In this document: positions 9,101 through 18,189 of the stretch, one piece after another
Layout: each line of letters starts with the position of its first letter
Numbering within the stretch: the stretch's first letter is position 1
From: Podochytrium sp. JEL0797
Taxonomy: Eukaryota > Chytridiomycota > Chytridiomycetes > Chytridiales > Chytriomycetaceae
Length of the DNA: 19,756 bases
NCBI GenBank assembly: GCA_027596195.1
Contig: JADGJG010000442.1
Coordinates: 1 to 19,756, forward strand
Direction of reading: 5' to 3'
Program-made: the position numbers and the translations under genes
The notes under the pieces: generated by a model
The model's database searches: none
The model's input: only the letters and a program-made list of their open reading frames with translations
What the model was told of the DNA's origin: nothing

Positions 9101-12100
9101 CGAGACCATCAAAATCAGCAACGCCGGATACCCCAACAAACTCGAGTACGAACACTTTGCCTCCCGATACCACGTCCTCCTCCCCTCCACCCTCTGGGAC
9201 ACGCTCTCAAAACGCGACCTCTCCATCCGCCTCGTCACCTCGGTACTCTCAGACCCGTCCAAATACCAATTCGGAAAGACGAAAGTGTTTCTCAAATCGG
9301 GACAAATCGCCTTTTTCGAAGACCGCCGAAAAGACCGCATCGCCCATTTCGTTGTGTTGCTCACCAAGAACGTGCGACGATTCATCCAACGCAAAAAATA
9401 CCTCCGCATGAGAGACGCCTCGCGCGTGATGCAAAGCGCGATGCGTGGGTTCCTTGCGCGGAAACGGTTGCATGAGTTGAGGGAGGAAGCGGCTGCCGTG
9501 AAAGCGGCGCAGGATCTCGAACTGCGTGAACGCAACGCGGCGACCATGATTCAAAAATGTTGGCGCGGGTATCGCGCACGGAAAGAGTACAAGCAGTGTC
9601 GCGTTAGTATCGTCAAGCTGCAAACCGCGATTCGATCGAATGCGGCGAGGAAGGTGTTGCAGGGGTTGAAGTTGCAGGCTAAGGATGTGGAGAAGGTGAA
9701 GGAGAAGGCGTTTAGTTTGGAGAATAAGGTGGTGGAGTTGTCGCAGGCGTTGCGTGGAAAGTCGGTGGAGGCCAAGGAGTTTCAGGAGAGGTGTGGTGTT
9801 TTGGAGGGCCAGGTGGCGTCTTGGAAGGACAAGTTTGAGGCTGTGGATGCCAAGAATAAGGGGCATGTGGCGGAGGTTGCTGCATTGACGAGACGTGTGG
9901 AGGAGCTGACTCGTGAAAGCGAAACCCTTCGGTCGGAGAAGGAGCGATTCGAGTCGGTTGTCTCGCAGGCTGTTTCCGATGGACTCATCCCCCCCGTTTC
10001 CAACGCACCCGCTCTGGTTTTCAACCAAAAAAGCTACCGGTCCGTCAGCCAATCCCCCAACCGATTCATGTCCATCGAACGAACCCCCAGCAAGGACAAC
10101 ACGAGTACGTACCCACCCCACCGCCAATTCGGCCTCAACCGCACCAACACATTGGACGGAACCTCGTCCTCCGAACGCGGCCGCATCGCCAACGTGTTCC
10201 CTCAAATCCGAAACTCAGCATCTCCCTCAAACATGCCAGACCTGCTTCCCGCCATCCCCTTCCCAGGCGTACAAAACACAACCCCCTCCCCCAAAATGGC
10301 CCGCACGAAAACAGTGGGTCCCACCATGACACGCACGCAAACCATGGGTCCCTCGATCCCAAGCCTTCCCCGCGCCCAAACGACCCGCATACCAAGCACC
10401 ATCAACGAAGACCCCACGATCGCTTCCCTCCGCGCCGAGAACGAAGCCCTCAAAAAGATGCTCACGGGCGACCCACTCGCCACCTCTTCGCGTCCACGCC
10501 CACCCATGCGTTCGCAAACGATGCGTGCCAAGTCTATTTTCGATCGAGACATTTTGGATGATGCCGAACTGGAGAGGAAAAAGTTGTCGAATCCTTCGTT
10601 TTCGCCCGTGATGATTGCTGGGGCGATGGATGCGTCTTCATCGGGTGGGATTACGGCTTCGCCAGAACCGTTTCATGCGGTCGCGAATGCGACTCCGATT
10701 GCGCGGAGGACGACAAGTTTGGCGTCGTCGGCGAAATCGCTGGTAAGTTTGTTTGAATTGTGGCGGTTTGAGATTTAGCGGAGAACTGAACCTGTGTTTT
10801 TTTCAGGCTGCTCGCGCCGAGGTTCTGAGCAGAGTCGACTTCAACGACGTGATTTGCGACAATTTGATTGTCAATCTTGCTGTTCCTGTGGTGAATCCCA
10901 AGGCGCCGCTTGAAGCGAGGGACGTGTTTTTCCCTGCCTCGATTTTCAGCGCCTTGTTTGCGATGCAGATTGAGCAGGGTATGCTTGTGGAGTTGCATGC
11001 GCTTTTAGTGGATATTGTTCATGATGTTTTGGCGGCTTCGGTGGTAAGACCTGGCATTTTGCTCCGTACCCCTTCCCTCTCTGACTTTTCAATGCGCAGA
11101 CCTCAAAAGACAGTGCCAAGACGGCATTCTGGATCTCCAACATGCACCATCTCTTGGGCCTCCTCGCAGGAACCTACCTAGTAGAAATGAAAAAACCAAA
11201 CAACCGCGCCAACATGAACCTCCTTCGAACTGTCCAAACGGACCTCGCCAACCTCCTCGAAACCAATCTCATCCCCCTCCTCATCAAACGCCTCCGCGAC
11301 GAAACCGCCGCCCTCTCGGGTCCCGCGATCCTCATGAACCAAGACCTCCCCGGAATGAAATCCGAATCCACTTCCTTCTGGGGCGGCGTATTCGGCACCC
11401 CCGAAAAATCCGAATCCGACCTCGCACGACTCAAATCATTCTTAAACGAGATTGATCAAACCCTGTGTGGATACTACGTCCCCGACGCGCTCTACTCGCG
11501 AGTCATGAATGAACTCCTGCGCACGATTGGGGTCGTGAGTTTCAACGGGATGCTTGTGAAACGCAACTTTTTGAATTGGAAACGTGGGTGTCAGATTCAG
11601 TATAATTTGAATCAATTGGAGGAGTGGTGTGCAAGGCATGGGTTGTCGAACGGTACGTCCTTTTTTTTCTTGATTGAGATGAGGGTTTTTTTTCGTTGAC
11701 GTGAATGCATTTTTGACACGCAAAGCTTTAGAACATGTGGAACGTGTTGCGCAGGCTGCGAAACTGTTGACGATTAACAAGACGGAAGCAATTGACGTGC
11801 AAGCGGTGTATGAAATTGCGTTCTTGTTGAACCCGAGTCAGATTGAGAAACTGTATTGCAATTATTCTGCAAAGGATCCTGATTCGCCGGTAAGAGAAAA
11901 TGCGAAAAGGGTTTTGTGTGGTCTGATTCCTCTCCTTTTTTTTTGGCCAGATGTCCCATGAATTCATGGACCTTGTTCAATCGAGTGCCGCCCCGTCGCG
12001 TCATCGCGATGTGGTGATGCTGTCGCTGGATCCGGAGCCTGAATATCCATCCATTTCGGTGACACCTGTGCATGATTTGGAAAAGCTGGACATGAAGTGG

Positions 12101-12142
12101 TTTGGGAACGTGCCGCCCGAGTTTTTGAAATTAATTGCGTGA
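6190..12142 (+). CDS. MYO2: Class V myosin heavy chain (actin motor, IQ neck, DIL cargo domain)
   Basis: Actin motor that moves vesicles and organelles. Seventeen exons: 6190-6279, 6332-6342, 6392-6497, 6549-6617, 6671-6880, 6945-7190, 7264-7429, 7491-7692, 7761-8012, 8082-8183, 8258-8867, 8942-9020, 9088-10742, 10807-11043, 11100-11652, 11726-11889, 11951-12142. All junctions are GT-AG and phase-consistent, giving 1647 aa (yeast Myo2 is about 1570). Motor: P-loop GESGAGKT at about 185-192, switch I NDNSSRF at 254-260, switch II DIYGFE at 482-487, then YIRCIKPN and FGKTKVF. Neck: about four IQ-like repeats at 803-903 (for example [13 protein letters not shown] and [12 protein letters not shown]), fewer than the usual six. 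A coiled coil spans about 905-1000, then a Ser/Thr/Pro-rich linker to about 1250, then a DIL domain ([28 protein letters not shown]). The start is uncertain: an in-frame ATG at 6154 is possible. The symbol is by homology class only. Confidence 0.96.
6332..6342 (+). other. 11-nt microexon of the myosin V gene
   Basis: The exon GGCGCACGAGC lies between a 52-bp intron (6280-6331, GTGACT..CTAG) and a 49-bp intron (6343-6391, GTACGG..TTAG). It restores phase and yields [16 protein letters not shown], matching the G-x-R-x-W/Y-hydrophobic start of the myosin N-terminal SH3-like region. Without it the frame is lost. Confidence 0.75.
10296..10355 (+). repeat. 30-nt tandem repeat (2 units) inside the myosin V linker
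   Basis: Unit 1 (10296-10325) encodes [10 protein letters not shown] and unit 2 (10326-10355) encodes [10 protein letters not shown]. It lies in the low-complexity linker between coiled coil and DIL domain and keeps the reading frame. Confidence 0.8.
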
Positions 12143-12388
12143 ATAGATATATAAAGTGTCAAATTCATTCTCCAAATTGAGATTTGTGTCTGCGAATTGG
12201 GATGGGAGTTTCTTGGTGATTATTCCCTTGACCAAGAAGCTCGCGAACAAACAACTTTGTATATACATTTGCCCAACCACCACTTGGGTAAGCAGGGGTG
12301 CCAACGTGTGAGTTTCTCTTCCGCGTGCACAGAATCGAATCGAACCTTTTCTTCGGTGGATTTTAATAGTTTGATTAAAAAAAAAGAA
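12143..12388 (+). other. Intergenic spacer, myosin V 3' end and anoctamin promoter
   Basis: 246 bp between the myosin TGA and the anoctamin ATG, same direction. An ATATATAAAG stretch just after the stop may serve 3' end formation. An A-run directly precedes the downstream ATG at 12389, as is common for fungal start sites. No gene is seen here. Confidence 0.5.
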
Positions 12389-14537
12389 ATGTCTGTTGTG
12401 CTCGTTCTCGGGGGCAGCGATGGCACAAAACACCAGGCGATCCTGGATCGCCTTCATCAGGGCGGCTTAGAGACAAAGACGGTGGCGGGAGACAAGGACA
12501 CGTTTGTGGTGGCGACTGCCCCTGCTTCGTTGCTCCTGGCGCTGCGCAAGGAGGAGTCAAGGGAGGTTTCTAGGGACGGATCTAGGGACGCAGAGGCCAC
12601 GCCAGCAGACGCCGTGCGCCTCATTCATGGATTCATCACCAAAGCAAAGTATCGCCGCGGACTGGGCATCAAAGTGTGCGGAAACCTCACGAAAGCAAAC
12701 GGACCACTGAAGGATGAGCAGTTGCACTGGCTGGGTGGGGAGAGTATAGTGAAGGATATTGTGGTGCTGCACGACGAGGCCTTTAACAAGGTGAAGTGTG
12801 TCTTGTTTGTTTTAATCAAACTCACTCAAAATACAGAAATGGGTCACCGCGTGGGAGCACAAGTGGATCCTTGCCACGAGCGATATTACAGAGATCCAGA
12901 AACACATGGGCGAGCAGGTCGCGTTCTACTTTGCGTTTCTGCAGTTCTACCTCCAGGCGTTGATTCCACTCGCTGCCTTTGGCTTCCTGGCCCACTTTGT
13001 GCTTCCATCCTACTCGTACACATACGCGATTGTCTTGTCTCTCTGGGGAATTGCGTTTATCGCCGCCTGGAAGCGCCGCGAAGTCGCCCTGGCCATGCTG
13101 TGGGGCTCCACGAGCACCGATTCCGACCGCCCCGAGTTTATCCCAGACCGTCTCGAAATTGACCCGCAAACATCCGAACCGATTCCGTACTACCCATTCT
13201 GGAAACGTTGGGTTGTTCACGCGGGATACACGGCCCCGATGGTTCTCTTTTTCGGAACGGCCGTTTCGCTCGTGTCTGTTTTGATCCTCGTTGCCGAAGT
13301 CTTTACGGCTCAGGTATGTATTATTGCTCCCTTTTGTTTGAGCATAAACCTCAAATTATGTCAATCAAACAGGTGTACGAAGGCCCCAACAAGGGACTCG
13401 TCAAAATGCTGCCAATCCTCATTTACGTCCTCTGCCTCCCGCTCCTTCAGGCAGTATACATGGCACTTTCCTCATATATTACAAACCTCGAAAACTCGCA
13501 GTCCGTCGACTCCCACAACGCCTCATTGACGCGTAAAGCGTTCATCATCACAAGTCTGTTGACCCAACTCTCGCTCTTCCTCACGGGAATCGTCTTCATC
13601 CCCGTCTCGGATCTCTTGGTCCCTTACCTGGCGCCCCAACTCACCCACTACGGAGTTGCCGACCACATTGTTGGCCTCAATGCCACGGAAACGCGTAACC
13701 TGTTGAGCCCTTCGTCGTTGCAAGAAAAAGTCATTTCCTTCTCAATCGTGAACCAAATCATCACGCAAGTCATCCAAGTCGTGATTCCGGCTGTGTTGGC
13801 CTGGTGGAACCTACGCTCCCTCCGCGCGATTGAACAAAAGGAAAAACTCGCCAAAGAAGAGAAAGACAACAAGGAATCCTCTCCCCTCACTCCACGCGTG
13901 ACTCTCGAAACGGTCCAATTGAGTGCCGACGAAACGCTCAAACTCGATATTGAAAAGGCGCTCGCACTCCCTGTCTACAACATGTACGAAGACTACGCTG
14001 AGCTCGCGAACCAGTTTGGGTTGGTGATTCTGTTTAGTTCGTCTTGGTCCCTCGTAGCTGCTTTTTGCGTCTTATTCAACTTTTTGAACATGCGCACGCA
14101 CGCGTTTAAAGTGTGTCGTTCGGTCCGGTAAGCACTCCAACCTCCCGCCCCCTTTTCATTCAAAAAGAAATCTACTGACTTTCATTTCCTCCCCACACAG
14201 CCGTCCAATCCCCCACCGCACCGCCACCCTCACCCCCTGGACCTCCATCCTCTCGGGCCTCTCCACCCTCGGAACCCTCACCACAACCCTCCTCACCCTC
14301 CTCTACCACAACTGGGACGCCACGTCCCCCGCCTCCCACCAATCGCTGCCGCACGCGATCGCGTTCGGGGTAGTTCTCGTGGCAGCCGAACACGCGCACT
14401 TTTTCGTGTCGTGGATCGCGGAGGCGGCTGTGTGGATTGTGTGGGGGGATTTGGAGGCGCTTGCGGGACAGAGGAGGGCGTGGGAGGTTGGTGTGTTGGG
14501 GCGTGTGGTGGGGAAGGCGAAGGCGAAGGAGGAGTGA
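12389..14537 (+). CDS. Anoctamin/TMEM16 family membrane protein (Ist2-like)
   Basis: Four exons (12389-12790, 12837-13313, 13373-14127, 14201-14537), all GT-AG and in phase, give 656 aa. Residues 1-134 form the N-terminal alpha/beta domain (MSVVLVLGG..; RLIHGFITKAKYRRG) seen in fungal anoctamins. After KWVTAWEHKW and GEQVAFYFAFLQFY come about nine hydrophobic segments. The signature segment EDYAELANQFG..LFSSSW near residues 499-520 matches the anoctamin TM7/TM8 block, followed by NMRTHAFKVCRSVRRPIP. The family includes phospholipid scramblases, ion channels and ER-plasma membrane tethers; yeast Ist2 tethers cortical ER. This protein lacks the long lipid-binding tail of Ist2 and ends in a short basic stretch (VVGKAKAKEE). 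Two acidic positions of the calcium site appear lost (see findings). Which activity it has cannot be told from sequence. Confidence 0.92.
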
Positions 14538-14616
14538 TGCGAGGGGGAGGCTGTTCAGTTTTAAAACCTCTTGTTTGTTTCGTTTTTTTTTGCAGTAAAT
14601 GAATCTCATAAATATT

Positions 14617-14622
14617 AATAAA
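14617..14622 (+). terminator. AATAAA polyadenylation signal of the anoctamin gene
   Basis: AATAAA lies 80 bp after the anoctamin stop codon in an A/T-rich 3' region. It is a canonical hexamer in the expected place; use is inferred. Confidence 0.5.
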
Positions 14623-14639
14623 AAATAGAATTAGTTTCA

Positions 14640-14830
14640 GGAAGATTTGCGTTCTTAGGTCATTTTTCAGAAAATGGTGTGCTCCCTGTTGGAATTACCA
14701 CAGGCTTCGGAAAAACCGGAAATGGTAGAGTCCGTTGCTTCAGCCACTTGAATCCGCCCTTAAATGTATTGGCAGTGGTCCACTTTAAAGAATTTTAAAG
14801 AAAGCAATTTGGAAGGGGAGACGGCATCAG
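14640..14830. other. Intergenic stretch with no recognised gene
   Basis: No ORF with coding character and no RNA gene was recognised. The dispersed repeat begins immediately to the right. Confidence 0.5.
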
Positions 14831-15071
14831 TGCCACTTCTTTGTGCCACCCCAACCCCCAGTTTAAGGGAGACGAAGTGAGACACTTTTAAATGAAAAAT
14901 GAAGAATGCTTAACTCATTAAAGTTCAAACACATCCAAATTCATAACGCGTCCGAGAATCGACCCTGAAAATGCAGAACGGGATGAACGGACCCCTCCTT
15001 CTCCACCCAAAAAACTCTTGTATTGTCAATATCGAAAGAAAGAGTGGAGGCACCTTTTTCGCCTGATCCCA
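14831..15071. repeat. Dispersed repeat, copy 1
   Basis: Shares a 45-bp gap-free core (14946-14990, starting ACGCGTCC and ending GAACGGGATGAACGG) with the copies at 16643 and 19670. To the right of the core, 14991-15071 also matches copy 2 (CTCCACCCAAAAAACTCTT, then ATTGTCAATATC, then CGCCTGATCCCA). To the left, 14831-14910 matches copy 3 (TGCCAC..TTCT..GTGCC, GAAGTGAGACACTT, AAAAATGAAGA). Confidence 0.8.
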
Positions 15072-15239
15072 CACCCGCGCAAAAGACGATGCCACCGACA
15101 ACCTTGCTGACTTTGTCGAGCTGTGAGGCGAGTACAGTGACTGGATTGAACAGCGTTTGCCCCTCGACGGTCCCCTCGGGTGCAAGCGCTCGGATATCGG
15201 GGAACGGCGTGCAAAAGTCCCGAGCATGTCGGGAACAGC
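14941..15239 (-). CDS. Possible 3' coding exon of an unrecognised gene (candidate)
   Basis: An open minus-strand frame ending in TGA (complement of 14941-14943) reads with good coding character: DFCTPFPDIRALAPEGT.., then NPVTVLASQLDKVSKVVGG, then SFDIDNTRVFWVEKEG and HFQGRFSDAL at the end. The frame stays open to at least 15399, but composition suggests the real part starts near 15239, perhaps at an intron border. The last third coincides with dispersed repeat copy 1, and a frameshifted version of the same coding segment lies at 16643-16766. I do not recognise the family. It overlaps the 5' part of the plus-strand ORF at 15180, so at most one of the two is right over 15180-15239. It may be part of a mobile element or a multicopy gene family. 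Confidence 0.35.
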
Positions 15240-15824
15240 TGGCTGCCATGCAACACCATCCACTTTCAAAAGGACTCGGCTGGATACTGGCGCCATATTT
15301 GTCGCGTTTGTCGTTCGAGGCGCGACAAGGCAAATGCGGAGGCGGCCCATGCGAAGGTGGCCGACATCTGCCACAAGAACCATTCAGCCAAATCCTCAAC
15401 CCACCAGTGGGGGGTTACTCCCTCATCCTCCTCTGCTGCCGGCGCCAGTGCCATGGCCGTGGCAGCATTCAAGACTCCCTCAAAACGTGCATCAATCGCC
15501 AAGCCTGCCGCCACATCTCCTTCCACGCCACTGGCAGTCGCCAACCACATGTACCTCCGAGTGTTGGCCCAAAACGTCAAATCAAGTGAACCTCTCGTGC
15601 TGCATGACTTCTGGCGATTCCAGATCCCTGGGATTGGTGGTGACAAGTACCACCTTGCCATCCTCCTTCGCCTCGTCAAGGGCTACCAATACCAAACCGA
15701 AGTCGCTGGCCACCTCTTTACATACGTCATGTACCCAGAGGATTTGAACCCAACTGCTGTCGTGAACCCCAACGCAAAAATCTCGGACGCAGAGACATTC
15801 ATTTGGTATCTGGTCAAAACCTGA
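15180..15824 (+). CDS. Unrecognised protein with Cys-rich, zinc-finger-like N-terminal part
   Basis: An uninterrupted frame of 214 aa ending in TGA. The N-terminal part contains WLPCNTIHFQKDSAGYWRHI followed by CRVCRSRRDK. The Cys near 11, 24, 41 and 44 could make a small zinc-binding unit like those in nuclease or transposon-linked proteins, but the first pair is spaced unusually. A Ser/Ala/Thr-rich linker (about 70-110) follows, then a folded-looking C-terminal part with LVLHDFWRFQIPGIGGDKYH and HLFTYVMYPEDLNP. I do not recognise the family. The start is uncertain because the upstream 200 bp overlap a repeat and an opposing frame; an upstream exon is possible. The gene sits in repeat-rich DNA between ordinary genes, so a multicopy or element-borne origin is likely but unproven. 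Confidence 0.55.
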   Translation: MQALGYRGTACKSPEHVGNSWLPCNTIHFQKDSAGYWRHICRVCRSRRDKANAEAAHAKVADICHKNHSAKSSTHQWGVTPSSSSAAGASAMAVAAFKTPSKRASIAKPAATSPSTPLAVANHMYLRVLAQNVKSSEPLVLHDFWRFQIPGIGGDKYHLAILLRLVKGYQYQTEVAGHLFTYVMYPEDLNPTAVVNPNAKISDAETFIWYLVKT

Positions 15825-16045
15825 ACAGAGATTCTGCTTCGCTTTAAGTCTGTCATTAAAATCAATATGATACCAACATTTAATTTACATTTATTTGGTC
15901 CACTTTTTACGTTTTCGCGACTCTTCCAGGGATTATCCCATACCAGCAACTCCTGCTTCCACAAGCACTAGGTATTACGGATTTCGTACTTCACATCCCT
16001 GCATCTGTCTCATCTTTTATTCTACTTGTTTAAGCTTTTGTCCCG
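15825..16045. other. A/T-rich spacer
   Basis: A/T-rich stretch after the 15824 stop, with no recognised gene or RNA. It includes AT-rich runs (ATTTAATTTACATTTATTTGG) suited to a 3' end region. Confidence 0.4.
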
Positions 16046-16390
16046 ATGGAAATGATCTTTCCACAAATGAAAGAAGAGGAAAGACAAGAAGAAGGCGGCA
16101 AAAGCGATGATGAAGAAGATGAAGAAGAAGACAAGGAGGAGGAAGGTATTTGCGCTTTTATTTGTTTTTTCAGAAAGCGTTTTATTTTTATTTTTCGACA
16201 GTGATTTTACGGCATCGACAAAGTTACTGGTAATTAATATTTTTAAGTATTTTTTTCAACTTCAAATTTCAAATTAGCAGCACCCAAATTCGAATATGCC
16301 GCTGTTGCCAATCAATTTGGTTTAAAACTGATTGGGCAGATGCACATCAAAAAAAGACACAAGAGAATTGAAAATGGAGCTGTGTGACCA
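16046..16390 (+). pseudogene. Gene-like remnant with acidic stretch (candidate)
   Basis: From an ATG at 16046 a strongly acidic peptide is encoded (KSDDEEDEEEDKEEE), followed by a good donor (GTATTT at 16146), a CAG acceptor (16201), a 28-nt mini-exon, a GTAATT donor and an ATTAG acceptor (16277). The most protein-like downstream frame (APKFEYAAVANQFGLKLIG.., ending at a TGA near 16388) is not reached in phase by these splice sites. It is either a decayed gene or a gene whose splicing I could not resolve. No function assigned. Confidence 0.3.
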
Positions 16391-16642
16391 GAGGAACGAG
16401 TTTTCGAGCTTTCACAGCTGGAAGTAAATGTATGTCTCAATAAGGGCGAGGTTGCCACACCCTCCACTCCTCAAGTACAAATTGGTCAAGTGTTGTATCA
16501 CTGCCCATGCCAAAGGTGCAAGTACAAATATGTCGAGTGATTCCATTCCTCAGGATTTTGCATCCCAGCAAATTCTGCCTTGAAGTGGAAGAAGTAGCAG
16601 TTTGATTTTCGATGCTAGCAATCTTTGTTTGCCGAAACCAAA

Positions 16643-16766
16643 ACGCGTCCAAGAATTGGCCCTGAAAATACAGAACGGGATAAACGGCTCACTTGCTCTC
16701 CACCCAAAAACTCTTCTATTGTCAATATCAAGAAATAGTGACCAGCACCTGTTTCGCCTGATCCCA
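16643..16766. repeat. Dispersed repeat, copy 2
   Basis: Carries the 45-bp core (16643-16687) and the right-hand part shared with copy 1 (CTCCACCCAAAAACTCTT, ATTGTCAATATC, TTTCGCCTGATCCCA). Relative to copy 1 it has small indels near the ATTGTCAATATC block that shift the minus-strand coding frame, so this copy looks inactive as a gene end. Confidence 0.8.
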
Positions 16767-16949
16767 TTCAACCCATTTATGCCCTTGGTTTAACCAAGTC
16801 ATCAACCCCACAAGTGCCAGGTAAAGGGATTCTTCTTCAACCCTCATCCTCGTTCAAGAACATGATATAACAAAACGAGTTGAGATCTAAAACTGTTGAT
16901 TCTCAGGATTCCCACAGGATTCCCACAATGCTGAAATCATGACATGCCT

Positions 16950-17480
16950 TCAATCTGGCGAGCATGAATAGATTTCTCAACCAGATGCTTGAGGACCAGC
17001 TGCTGCTTGGTCAAGCAATCAGGTAGGGGGTTCTGATTTTTTTTTTTAATTTTTCCATACTCAGTCGCGGTATCAAGAGAAGATTGAGAAAACTTTTGAA
17101 CGCGAGTTTCCGGTATCTGAGAAGAACAGGTGAATTTTTTCCGCAAACATGCTGATTCAAAGAGATGGGTCCCAGCATGGAATAAATGGCCGTCGAAAAT
17201 GCGCACAAAGTCAAACTTATCAAGGGCGAAAAGGGGGGAGCATGCACGTTTCTCATTCGAGAGAAAGACTTCGAAGTGGTACAGTTTACGAAAAAGATTC
17301 CCGAGGACGCAAAGGGAATGCCCCAAATGCGGATTACAAACGCGCATATGCCGACGCATTCGAGAATGAGGCAGTGCATGAAGACGATCGAATTTTTGTT
17401 TCCCCCTCGCCTTGTTGTGCAGAATCGAAAACTGAAATTCGACCATATATCACCATTCTATTGCAAGAGATTTTGCATGT
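16950..17480 (+). pseudogene. Broken gene-like region (candidate)
   Basis: Pieces with coding character lie in different frames: MNRFLNQMLEDQLLLGQAI (from 16965), then after a GTAGGG..CTCAG intron-like gap a frame with RYQEKIEKTFEREFPVSEK, then from 17186 AVENAHKVKLIKGEKGGAC followed by TFLIREKDFEVVQFTKKIPE. Phases at the apparent splice sites do not agree, and a TAA sits directly before the 17186 ATG. This looks like a decayed gene or one with sequencing indels. The frame then runs into the inverted-repeat arm at 17495. Family not recognised. Confidence 0.3.
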
Positions 17481-17494
17481 CGATTTTTTTTTAC

Positions 17495-17610
17495 AGCAAT
17501 TGTGAAAAAACATGCAACTCGCGATTTTCTTCAGATTCAAAAAAAATAACAAAGTGGGTGCCCCTCACTCCCCCGACCCCCTCATCACCACCCCATCGCC
17601 CCCATCGCCG
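17495..17610 (+). repeat. Inverted repeat, left arm
   Basis: The plus strand here matches the complement of 17925-18012. Shared stretches include GCAATTGtGAAAAAACaTGC, GCAACTCGCGATTTTCTTCA (at least 20 identical bases) and CAAAGTGGGtgCCCCTC, running into C-rich sequence. The arms differ by small indels (an extra A-run here). Confidence 0.8.
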
Positions 17611-17924
17611 TTTTTACAGCTTTAAAAATGTCACCGCAGTCTCTTCAACCCTTCTCCTAGCAAATCAAGTCAGCCAAGATGATCATTGTGCGGGTTCCTT
17701 TTTGGCAAGCTGGCCGCAGAGCTCGCAATCCACCTACATCGTCGTATTTCTATCCATCAAGTTTGAACTAACTTAACCACTTTTGGAATTAATCGCAAGA
17801 AGTAAGGATAAAATAAGGGTCAACGGGCGTATCCCTTTTTGTCCGCAGACAGACATAGGCCCGTGGTGGTGCTGATGTGTTCAGTTGGGTGTTGTGTGAT
17901 GGTTCGCCGAGCGGTGGCGGAGGC
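17611..17924. other. Spacer between inverted-repeat arms
   Basis: No recognised gene. The 17186 reading frame continues across the first part (to 17776), but its composition changes to low-information sequence. Confidence 0.4.
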
Positions 17925-18012
17925 AGTCGGGGGCGGCGAGGGGGGCGGGGGAGGGGAGCCCACTTTGTGAATTTGAAGAAAATCGCGAGTTGCAGGTTTT
18001 TTCCCAATTGCT
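17925..18012 (-). repeat. Inverted repeat, right arm
   Basis: Reverse-orientation partner of 17495-17610, about 315 bp away. It ends 180 bp before the start of the phosphopantetheine adenylyltransferase gene, so it may lie in or near its promoter. Confidence 0.8.
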
Positions 18013-18189
18013 ATAATATGAATTCTGAATTCGGGAAGTTTTCAAATTGGCTCCTGATTTGCGACGTAAAAGAAGAATTTCCAATTGCATGCGTGGGGGG
18101 GTCGGGGGCAGATCGGGGGATACTTGGGCGGGGTCTTTGAGAAGGATTGGGGTTCCGTTGGGGGACATTGTTTTTTTTCTCGCGCCGAA

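Noticed and set aside
9249..10205. Long minus-strand open frame (318 codons) opposite the myosin gene
   Set aside because: It is antisense to a coding region with clear IQ and coiled-coil content and has no domain of its own.
12197..12388. Upstream extension of the anoctamin frame
   Set aside because: In-frame but low-information sequence; the A-rich context before the ATG at 12389 and the family-like MSVVLVLGG start favour the shorter form.
14640..14930. tRNA or small RNA gene
   Set aside because: No cloverleaf or A/B box pattern could be made out by eye.
15157..15747. Alternative plus-strand frame of 196 codons
   Set aside because: Overlaps the better 15180-15824 frame; Pro/Ser-rich shadow with no motif.
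16937..17446. Minus-strand frame of 169 codons
   Set aside because: The composition (Cys/His/Phe-rich, no motif) looks like the antisense of the plus-strand coding-like pieces.
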